Source of the DNA: CAYNVQ01 sp964400735
GTDB lineage: Bacteria; Acidobacteriota; Aminicenantia; Aminicenantales; Aminicenantaceae
Direction of reading: 5' to 3'
Assembly (NCBI GenBank): GCA_964400735.1
Contig: CAYNVQ010000004.1
Coordinates: 324,030-388,029, forward strand
Length of the DNA stretch: 64,000 nt
The notes under the pieces are model-generated. The model made no database searches. It had not been told where the DNA came from and saw nothing but the letters and a program-made list of their open reading frames with translations. Position numbers and translations under genes: made by a program. Positions 1 to 6,813 of this stretch are shown here, in pieces; position 1 is the first letter of the stretch, and the number at the start of each line of letters is the position of its first letter.

Positions 1-107
1 TCCATGAAGGGAAAATGCATTTTTCAGGAGAATATGCAGAGCTCATCGCCTCAAAGGACCCTTTTATCGAGGCTTTTTTTCTCAGAAAAGGGAGGGAAAA
101 TGACTAA
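1..107 (+). CDS. C-terminal end of an ABC transporter ATPase (MlaF-like), 5' truncated
   Basis: Only the last 34 codons are in the window, read in frame 3 and ending HEGKMHFSGEYAEL...RKGREND before a TAA at 105-107. The pattern 'HEGK..FSG..AEL..S.DPFI..FF' is the usual tail of MlaF/Ttg2A-type ATPases, which power MCE lipid transporters. The stop lies 8 bases inside the following mlaD gene, a normal arrangement for mlaF-mlaD translational coupling. Walker motifs lie outside the window, so the family call is inferred from this tail and from the MCE gene that follows. Confidence 0.7.
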   Translation, partial: HEGKMHFSGEYAELIASKDPFIEAFFLRKGREND

Positions 108-1044
108 GCAACAGAAAACAAGGCTGGGAATTTTTTTGATTGCGTCCTTTGCTGTTTTTATAGTGATCCTCGGTTTTTTTCTAATTCCCAAACTGCGAGA
201 AAAAGGCAATGACTTCTTCATCAATTTCAGAGGGACTACGGTGAATGGATTGTTTGTCGGCTCACCGGTGAAATATCAGGGAGTTGAAGTGGGTCGAGTT
301 GAACGAATTATGGTCAATCCTAACAATATCAATTCGGTTCTTGTCACCATAAAAGTCGAGAAGAGGTTTTCTATGAAAAAAGATATGACGGCAGCATTGA
401 TGTATATGGGAATCACCGGCCAAAGGTTTGTGGAGCTTTCGGGAGGAAGCAACGAATCTCAAAACCTGGAACCGCGTGGAGAAATCTCGACCCGCCGGGG
501 CCTGGGGGAGAAGGCAGAAGATATTGTTTCGAACATCGATCGGGCGGTTCTGGGAATCAGCAACCTTCTCGATGTGGAAAACCAGGAAAGGATTTCTCTT
601 TTTCTGGATAATGTCGAAAAGAGCTCAGCGGTTTTATCCGATGTCCTCGAAAAGAGGAAGGAGAGCCTTGAGGAATCCATCGCCAATATCCAGAAAGCCT
701 CGGAGGCCTTTTCAGCCGTCACCGAGAATCTCCGCAAAGTGACCGACAATTTAGGCACGATTACAGCAAATTTGGAAGCCAATTCAGGAGAGGCTTTTGA
801 TAATTTGAACAAGAGGTTCTCGGATGAAGAGATGGGAAAAGTCTTGAGGAATCTCGAAGTTTTTATCGAGACAGCCTCGACAAGTTTGGACAAGATCGAA
901 ACCATGTTCATCTACCAGCAGGAAGAATTGAGAAACACATTCGAAAGCTTAAGCCAGGCCATGGATAATCTCTCTAAGTTTTCAAGGGAGTTGACCGAGG
1001 ATCCCACGCTTCTTATCCGGACGCGAAAGGAAAAAAAGAAATGA
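100..1044 (+). CDS. mlaD: MlaD family (MCE domain) lipid transport protein
   Basis: A 314-residue protein with one N-terminal membrane anchor (about residues 9-31, hydrophobic after KQQKTRLG), then an MCE domain (about 38-115; FRGTTVNGL, GSPVKYQGVEVG, GITGQRFVEL). A long helical, probably coiled-coil tail rich in E, N and S follows (about 140-300), as in substrate-binding MlaD/PqiB-like proteins that carry phospholipid between inner and outer membrane. I chose ATG at 100 rather than the in-frame ATG at 4 because GGAGG at 91-95 precedes it, and because the upstream bases encode the end of the ATPase in another frame. The downstream lipoprotein gene starts inside its stop codon (ATGA), so the three genes form one operon. 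The family call is firm. The transport direction and lipid are not visible. Confidence 0.88.
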   Translation: MTKQQKTRLGIFLIASFAVFIVILGFFLIPKLREKGNDFFINFRGTTVNGLFVGSPVKYQGVEVGRVERIMVNPNNINSVLVTIKVEKRFSMKKDMTAALMYMGITGQRFVELSGGSNESQNLEPRGEISTRRGLGEKAEDIVSNIDRAVLGISNLLDVENQERISLFLDNVEKSSAVLSDVLEKRKESLEESIANIQKASEAFSAVTENLRKVTDNLGTITANLEANSGEAFDNLNKRFSDEEMGKVLRNLEVFIETASTSLDKIETMFIYQQEELRNTFESLSQAMDNLSKFSRELTEDPTLLIRTRKEKKK

Positions 1045-1625
1045 AAAAAACCTGTGTTATGGTCTTGCTTATCCTATTCTTAGGGGGATGTATGTCATCA
1101 CCCGCTCGAAAATATTATCAGCTCCATTTGGCAGGGGAAGAGGTGACGATCTCAAAGACAATAGACAAGGCCGTTTTGGTTGAGCCCATCGATATAGATG
1201 ACCTTTATGATGATTATAGGATTGTTTACAGGCTTTCTCCCTTCGAACTCAATTACTATTCCTATGAGTTTTGGGCGGATAAGCCAGCAAAGCTCATACG
1301 AGATTCCATCACTCACTATCTTATGAAAAAGAACGTCTTCCAAAAAGTGACTCAGGAAATCTCAAGGGGAGATCCGGATATCCTGTGGAAATCGAAGGTC
1401 CATTCCATCGAAGAAATAGATAACCCGGATTTTTGGTATGCCCGTCTGGCCATGGAGGCGGAGCTCGTGGATTTTAAATCGAAGGAGAGACTTTATTTCT
1501 ATCAGTTTGACAGACAAGAAAAATTGCCAGCAAAAAGTATTGCGATGGTTCCGGTCATCCTTTCCAAAATCCTGGAAGAGGAATTGGAAGTGATCATCGG
1601 AGATATTTCAAAGAGAATGAAATAA
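1041..1625 (+). CDS. ABC-type transport auxiliary lipoprotein (PqiC/DUF330-like)
   Basis: A 194-residue protein with a lipoprotein signal ending LFLGGC, where the acylated Cys is about residue 17. The mature part begins with 'PARKYYQLHL' and contains 'KAVLVEPIDI' and 'YYSYEFWADKPAKLI', the layout of the PqiC/ABC-auxiliary lipoprotein family that sits at the outer membrane and partners MCE proteins. It overlaps mlaD by four bases (ATGA). It is the last gene of the operon and converges with the YdbL-like gene only 15 bases away. I see no MlaE permease gene in the window; it presumably lies upstream of position 1. Confidence 0.78.
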   Translation: MKKTCVMVLLILFLGGCMSSPARKYYQLHLAGEEVTISKTIDKAVLVEPIDIDDLYDDYRIVYRLSPFELNYYSYEFWADKPAKLIRDSITHYLMKKNVFQKVTQEISRGDPDILWKSKVHSIEEIDNPDFWYARLAMEAELVDFKSKERLYFYQFDRQEKLPAKSIAMVPVILSKILEEELEVIIGDISKRMK

Positions 1626-1640
1626 TTCAGGTCAGAAGAT

Positions 1641-2216
1641 TTATTGTTTTTTGATCCATTCCCCTTCATCTTTTTGGATCCACCAGCCTGGGCGGCTGTT
1701 TTCAATCCAGCTCTTTGCGAATATTTTCTGTATCCTAGGGATCTGGCTTGCTTCGATGTTAAGGGCTTTGGCAACCTCTGCATACAGGCTTTCCCTGTCG
1801 CTGTTCACTTCTTTTGTCAAGCGTCTCAAGTCTGCTTTATCCTTAAGAGAAAGGTTATCCTCGCTGCGGATCTGGATAAATCCATCGTTGGCTTCTCCGA
1901 TATTTCCTTGGTCGAAAAAAGGATGGAGGAGAGGCTCTTTGTCTTTAAGGGCTTGCTTCAGCGCGCGTATCTTCGGAGTGGAGACTGTTTCCTCCTGTTG
2001 AGCATAAATGGCAGGAATAAATGAGAAGGAAGATTGAACCAAGTCCTTTTCTTGCTTTTTTTTCCCTTCCTCCTCGGATTTCCTCACTTCATCCACGATT
2101 TCTTCCGCTGTTTTTTGTACCGTCGCCTCGGGAAAATAGATGTTTATTGTTACACAGGCAATGGTCCAGACAAACAGGGAAATAACGATTGCGAAAACAG
2201 GCGGAATTTTTTGCAT
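1641..2216 (-). CDS. YdbL/DUF1318 family exported protein with a YnbE-like N-terminus
   Basis: A 191-residue protein. The N-terminus is a signal sequence followed by 'ACVTINIYFPEATVQ', whose Cys could be acylated, then a charged linker and a second hydrophobic stretch (FSFIPAIYAQQ). The C-terminal domain contains 'KIRALKQALKDKEPLL', 'GNIGEANDGFIQIR' and a helical 'DKADLRRLTKEVNSDR' segment, the typical DUF1318 layout. In E. coli the ydbH, ynbE and ydbL products act together in phospholipid transport. Here the lipoprotein-like N-terminus and the DUF1318 domain are in one chain. ATG at 2216 is preferred to the longer frame because GGGAGAG lies just upstream. It follows the AsmA-like gene by 64 bases on the same strand. 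Confidence 0.75.
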   Translation of the reverse strand: MQKIPPVFAIVISLFVWTIACVTINIYFPEATVQKTAEEIVDEVRKSEEEGKKKQEKDLVQSSFSFIPAIYAQQEETVSTPKIRALKQALKDKEPLLHPFFDQGNIGEANDGFIQIRSEDNLSLKDKADLRRLTKEVNSDRESLYAEVAKALNIEASQIPRIQKIFAKSWIENSRPGWWIQKDEGEWIKKQ

Positions 2217-2280
2217 GGCTCTCTCCCTTTCGATGCTTGTTTTACTCATTCCCATAGTATAGCAAAATCATCGATTCCGG

Positions 2281-5200
2281 TCATGGGGATTGTTTAGATT
2301 GGCCTATTCTTTTGAGTCGATTCAACATATCTTTGAACTGGATTTGATTCCGGGCCTGCTTGTTCACTACGTTGATGGCGAACAAACCCGATCCCTTGAC
2401 AAGATATTCGACTCCTTTTTTCCTTATAGTTCCCTGGAGAGAGAAGATGTCATTTTTCAGCGAGCATGCGATCCCAATTTTGTTGTACCGGAAGTCTTTG
2501 ACGAATCGAGTCCACCCGCTTTGGGGCGAAAAAGGCGTTTTTTCGCCTGTGCCGAGAATGGCAAGATCGTTGGTGGCCTTCAGACTGAATCTTTGGGGAA
2601 TACCTTTTCTTCTTTCTGATTCGATATGGATGTTGAAGCGTTCGGGCTGTCCATAGGATAGGGAGAGACCTTGGATTTCCCCGTTTATGATGCCAGTCAC
2701 TCGGCCGAAAGGTATGGCATCCGTGATTTTTTCCAAGTCTAATCCTGATAGTTTTACATCACAGGAAATTGTTCTATTTTTGGAGAGTGGTTGTTCCACT
2801 TGGATATTTTTAATGGTAATATTTCCCCCATAGGCATTGGCTTGGGCTTGGCCTTCTGTGTAGACATGGTCGAGCGAGATTGTGACCCGGGGAAGCTCCA
2901 ATGCTAACGTTCCTTTTAAGCGGAAATCCTGTGATGAAAACGGAAGGCGAGAAAGATCTCCATCCTTCCAGGAAAATGAGGTTTGAGCTTTAATCTTCAG
3001 GGGATTGAATCCGTACTCGATTGAAATCCCTCCTACCTCGGCATTCTGGCCGAATATCTCCAGCTCAAAAGGTTCGATCGAGTAACCGTTCCTTTGGCTT
3101 TTGATATCCAGCATCAGGGAAGAAAGGTCCAGAGATGCGGTGTGAATTCTTTGAAAATTCAGGAATCCTTTTCCCTGAGAAGAGGAGTCATCTTCGGTGT
3201 GTTTGGAATTTTGCTCAAAATTCACCGGAAGATGTGCCTCTATTCCTTGAAGCGAAAGGTTCTTTTCATCGCTGGCCAATGATGCATCCTTTATGCTAAA
3301 GAAACCAATAGCGGAAAAAGCGTTTTTGTCGGTTTTCACCTCGATTTGACCCTCCGCCCTCCCTTTTATCTCCATCTGGGTCTGACTAGCTGCTCCTCTC
3401 TGATTGAAAAATGAAAACACGGGGGCCAGTTGAATGGCCGAGGCAATGACATTTAGATCAGCGGTAGGAGGATCGTGCAGATCGAGCTCTCCTTCGGCAG
3501 TTATTCTGCCGTATTCTGGTATGATCCCTTCCAGGGAGATATCTGCCAGCTTTTTACGAGGCAGCTGGTAGTGGCCGCTGAGGGTGACACGAAGTGGCAT
3601 TTGGCTCCAATCCATATAGAAGTCCTTCCAGAGCGATTCCCCCTGGAAAAGTTCTATCTTCGCTGCAAACGGGATATCGTTGAAAGTACGGTCAAAAGTT
3701 CCCTCCAGAGTCAGGTTAGGTTGGAGAGATTCTCCGGCCACCGTATAGGAGGGGGCGTGGAAGCTTACATCGGATGCTTCCAATTCCGCCGACACCTCCC
3801 ATATCTTTTGTTTGTTTCGGAAAGAATCATGGGCCTCAATTTGAATATTCAACCGTCCATCCGGTTCCCAATCATTGATCGTTGGAGGGATGGCGAAAGA
3901 GAAAAAGTCTTTCAGGGACTGGAAGCTAATCCCTGAACCTCGCACCGAAAATGAACTGGAATCTTGAGGGGAGAGGCCAGCTTGAGCTTCCACCTCGAAC
4001 GGTGGAAAAGGATGCAGTTCAATATTCGCTCGAGAGATCTGGATCCTTCTTTTTTTGAGGTCGATGAATCCCTCCCCCATAAGTTGAGGAGAGTCTGTTT
4101 TCAATTTTGCGTTTGGAATATCAAGGTTTAGATGGGCCGCACCGGCTTTTAAGCTCGTGATCTTGATTTTGGAATTTTTATGGTCATAAACAAAAGGGAT
4201 ATCCATACCTATTCCAACCGCCTCCAGAATTTTTCCCGTCAATGAGCTTTTGGTCATCCTGGCGTGTCCAGAAATGTTTGGATTGTCCGGGAACTTGTCG
4301 ATTTTGAAATTTCCTGAGACATGACTATCGAGCTGCCATTCTGGAGTGCGGTATTTGACAAGTGAAGGGTTCAAAGTCACTAAGCCATGAATACTGGCTT
4401 TCGATTCTGGATGAGCTGGCGATATTCTCGCTTCTCCCTCAAAAAGAGCGCTGCCCTTTAGGACCAGCCCCTCGAACTGTTTGGAAAGATGCTTTTTGGC
4501 CAGGAGAAAAAATCGGCTCAGGTCATCAATTCTGATATTGGGACGAAAGAGAAGGGTTATGTCCTCTTGGCCTAGGATGCTAAGGGAAGCTGTGAGGTCG
4601 ACAAAGGAGGGGATTTCGATTTCTAGAGAGGGGAAGACGAATTCATTTTTATCCGCACTGAATTCCCCATCAAAATTTAAATTGATTTCCTCGAATAATT
4701 CTTCCTTTTCAGCATAAACCAGACGATTTGAGGTGAAAACAAATCTTCCCTCTATGGTGGGCTTTTCCTTGAGGCATAAGGTTCCGAATCCTCGAATCAT
4801 GTTTTGGAATCTATTTGTCGGAGGCTGGCCAATTCCCTCTGCATTCTGGCAAAGAAGGGTATAAGAGAAGCATTCTTGAGATTCAGAAGGAGAAAGAGAG
4901 AGGTTAAGTCCTTGAAGAATCAGTTTTTGATTGGAAAAGACGAACTCTAAAGAAGAGTTTTTGAGGCCGATTTTTCTGATATAGCTCATTCCTGAAGAAA
5001 AACGACGGAGGATGTCTTCGATCATGATTTTCTTTTTGGCTTTCTTGATGTGGGAAATAATCCGGACGCCTTCAGCCTCGATTGTCTCGAAATAAGGTTT
5101 CACTTTTTTCCGAATGCGGTGGATATCGCCTTTGAAGACAAGTCTCTGGATGAAAACCTCCGCTTCTGTATCGTCCAGCATTGTTGAAAACTTGATAGTG

Positions 5201-5430
5201 CCTGCTTCGATCCTCAGCGGAAACAGTTCATAATCCAGGCTTCCTATGGTGATATGAATTCCAGTCCTCTTTTCGATTTGTTTCTCTAGGATTCCTTTGA
5301 CGAACGGCTTGTTGTAGAAAAACAGCAGAGAAGCGATGGCAACGACCAAAAGGAAAAGCAACAAGATACTTCCCAAAATGAGGAGGACCTTTTTCAGTTT
5401 CTTTTTCATATGAAATGATTTGACGGCCAT
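2281..5430 (-). CDS. Large AsmA-like / YdbH-like intermembrane lipid transport protein
   Basis: A protein of about 1049 residues with a Lys-rich N-terminus, one membrane segment (about residues 14-38) and then a very long beta-rich periplasmic part. It has an AsmA-like opening ('KPFVKGILEKQIEKRTG', 'IGSLDYELFPLRIEAG') and repeated alternating-strand segments, as in the bridge-like AsmA clan (YdbH, TamB, YhdP). The C-terminal third ('GLDLEKITDAIPFGRVTGIINGE') resembles the YdbH C-terminal domain. The downstream gene is DUF1318, the partner of ydbH in E. coli, which supports YdbH over other AsmA members. No clear Shine-Dalgarno is visible; ATG at 5409 is an equally possible start. Substrate and direction are inferred from the family. 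Confidence 0.72.
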   Translation of the reverse strand: MAVKSFHMKKKLKKVLLILGSILLLFLLVVAIASLLFFYNKPFVKGILEKQIEKRTGIHITIGSLDYELFPLRIEAGTIKFSTMLDDTEAEVFIQRLVFKGDIHRIRKKVKPYFETIEAEGVRIISHIKKAKKKIMIEDILRRFSSGMSYIRKIGLKNSSLEFVFSNQKLILQGLNLSLSPSESQECFSYTLLCQNAEGIGQPPTNRFQNMIRGFGTLCLKEKPTIEGRFVFTSNRLVYAEKEELFEEINLNFDGEFSADKNEFVFPSLEIEIPSFVDLTASLSILGQEDITLLFRPNIRIDDLSRFFLLAKKHLSKQFEGLVLKGSALFEGEARISPAHPESKASIHGLVTLNPSLVKYRTPEWQLDSHVSGNFKIDKFPDNPNISGHARMTKSSLTGKILEAVGIGMDIPFVYDHKNSKIKITSLKAGAAHLNLDIPNAKLKTDSPQLMGEGFIDLKKRRIQISRANIELHPFPPFEVEAQAGLSPQDSSSFSVRGSGISFQSLKDFFSFAIPPTINDWEPDGRLNIQIEAHDSFRNKQKIWEVSAELEASDVSFHAPSYTVAGESLQPNLTLEGTFDRTFNDIPFAAKIELFQGESLWKDFYMDWSQMPLRVTLSGHYQLPRKKLADISLEGIIPEYGRITAEGELDLHDPPTADLNVIASAIQLAPVFSFFNQRGAASQTQMEIKGRAEGQIEVKTDKNAFSAIGFFSIKDASLASDEKNLSLQGIEAHLPVNFEQNSKHTEDDSSSQGKGFLNFQRIHTASLDLSSLMLDIKSQRNGYSIEPFELEIFGQNAEVGGISIEYGFNPLKIKAQTSFSWKDGDLSRLPFSSQDFRLKGTLALELPRVTISLDHVYTEGQAQANAYGGNITIKNIQVEQPLSKNRTISCDVKLSGLDLEKITDAIPFGRVTGIINGEIQGLSLSYGQPERFNIHIESERRKGIPQRFSLKATNDLAILGTGEKTPFSPQSGWTRFVKDFRYNKIGIACSLKNDIFSLQGTIRKKGVEYLVKGSGLFAINVVNKQARNQIQFKDMLNRLKRIGQSKQSP

Positions 5431-5456
5431 TTTTTTTGTATGAGCGCCTAATTCGC

Positions 5457-5777
5457 TTATACCAGAACAGAAACGGACTTTCCAATAGCCAATTTTTTTT
5501 CGATGAAAAGACCTGCATGGGTTCCCGTTGCGAATCCGGCTTGGCAGGCCAGATAACAAACGACGTTATTGAGATTTCGCATCACCACTCTGATGGCCAG
5601 CAGCCAGATGATGACCTCGAAGAAACCCGCCAGTGGGGCCAGATATTTAAGCCCCCTGGAAACGAAAACGATCCTCATCGTTCCCAAAGATACAACCAGG
5701 ATCCTGGCTAAAAAAATCAAAAGCGGATGGATAACCCAAATGAATATACTGTGGCCGATTAGAGACTCCATATTCAT
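5457..5777 (-). CDS. DUF5698 (UPF0316-type) small membrane protein lacking the usual C-terminal domain
   Basis: A 106-residue membrane protein with three hydrophobic segments. The motifs 'LARILVVSLGTMRIVFVSRG', 'LAGFFEVIIWLLA' and 'AGFATGTHAGLFIEKKLAIG' match the N-terminal membrane domain of the UPF0316/DUF5698 family. Known members usually continue after 'EEKLAIG' with a soluble DUF2179 domain, giving roughly 170-200 residues. Here a TAA follows seven codons later, and I could not find the missing domain in the other frames before the AsmA-like gene begins 26 bases on. It is either a natural short form or a truncated gene. Function unknown. Confidence 0.6.
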   Translation of the reverse strand: MNMESLIGHSIFIWVIHPLLIFLARILVVSLGTMRIVFVSRGLKYLAPLAGFFEVIIWLLAIRVVMRNLNNVVCYLACQAGFATGTHAGLFIEKKLAIGKSVSVLV

Positions 5778-5965
5778 GTTACCCGATTCCTGCTTGTCGG
5801 CTATTTACCGATGCTTCGAGGACCACTTCATCGCTCTTCCTTTTATGCTCGGTTGAGAGAGTTAATCTTGGCCATTGAATTGCCCAGGCCAGTTGATACC
5901 ATGATTTTATGCGACAGAATAAAGAAATTCAACGGCTATAGGACTAGATATTCTTCAAGGCTATC

Positions 5966-6442
5966 TCAAAGAAAAATCAAAGCCAAAACATCAGCCACCA
6001 GCGCAGGTTTCGTCTCACCCTCAATCTCTATTGCGTTCTCCAATGTGACAAGAATTTTTCCCTTCCCCTTATCGGATGCCTCTTTGAGAATGACTCGATT
6101 CCGTATTCGGGAGCCTCTTTTAACAGGGGTCAGAAACCTGACCCTGTCCAGGCCGACGTTGGTAACCATCTTAATTCCCTTTTGGAAGAGCTCGATTTGA
6201 GAAGCAAGATGGACCAAAAGGGATAGTATTAAAAAGCCGTGAGCGATGGTGGTGCCGTAAGGTCCATGCTTGGCTTTTTCAGGGTCGATGTGGATCCATT
6301 GCCTGTCTTCCGTGCATTCGGCGAATGCATCGATTCTTTCCTGGCTGATTTCCATCCAGTCCGACAATCCTATCTCTTTTCCCCAGTATTCTTTGAGTTT
6401 CTCGAAGGTCAATTTCTCTGTCATGTTATTCCTCACTGCCAT
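5966..6442 (-). CDS. MaoC family (R)-enoyl-CoA hydratase-like protein
   Basis: A 158-residue single hot-dog domain. The hydratase signature is visible as 'EDRQWIHIDPEKAKHGPYGT' followed by 'TIAHGFLILSLL', with the Asp and His of the hydratase 2 motif, and a later 'FLTPVKRGSRIRNRV' strand typical of MaoC/NodN-like proteins. Members add water to (R)-trans-2-enoyl-CoA or related thioesters in the cytoplasm. Two starts are plausible: ATG at 6442 (AAGGA six bases upstream) and ATG at 6424 (AGGA five bases upstream). It stands alone, so the pathway cannot be deduced from neighbours. Confidence 0.82.
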   Translation of the reverse strand: MAVRNNMTEKLTFEKLKEYWGKEIGLSDWMEISQERIDAFAECTEDRQWIHIDPEKAKHGPYGTTIAHGFLILSLLVHLASQIELFQKGIKMVTNVGLDRVRFLTPVKRGSRIRNRVILKEASDKGKGKILVTLENAIEIEGETKPALVADVLALIFL

Positions 6443-6522
6443 ACTGTTTCCTTATTTTCTGTCAAAAAGGATATAATTTAATCCCCAAATTCGTCAAGTG
6501 AATCGAGAAAAGCCAGGATGTC

Positions 6523-6813
6523 TTGACTTTCAATTTTAGCTGCAATATTTTTGATATGGAAAGAAAAAATGGTTTGTCTAAACACTATGTAAACAAAGTA
6601 AATTTTTGCGGTTCAGATGAATATGATTCTAGGATTCGATATCGGAGCCATACATCCCGGTGGATCCATCTCGATAATCTCTCTGCTCCTGATGAGGAAG
6701 CGGAAATCCTCGATTTCTATCTGAATGAGGAAGGCACCAAATTGGAGGCCTTTGTCTATCAAGTGAACAAATTTGCTAAGAAGAAAAAAATACAAAATCT
6801 TGCGGAGGTTTGA
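6523..6813 (+). CDS. Hypothetical protein or remnant, unrecognised
   Basis: A 96-codon frame whose stop directly abuts the ATG of the following VPS10-like gene. The second half (DEEAEILDFYLNEEGTKLEA onward to NLAEV) reads like a genuine acidic, helical protein. The first half reads poorly, and another frame over the same bases (6616 onward, FDIGAIHPGGS) looks about as protein-like. No convincing Shine-Dalgarno precedes any start. I do not recognise a family. It may be a short cotranscribed gene or a frameshifted remnant. Confidence 0.3.
   Translation: MTFNFSCNIFDMERKNGLSKHYVNKVNFCGSDEYDSRIRYRSHTSRWIHLDNLSAPDEEAEILDFYLNEEGTKLEAFVYQVNKFAKKKKIQNLAEV

Noticed and set aside
459..911. 150-codon minus-strand frame
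   Set aside because: Shadow of the coiled-coil tail of MlaD.
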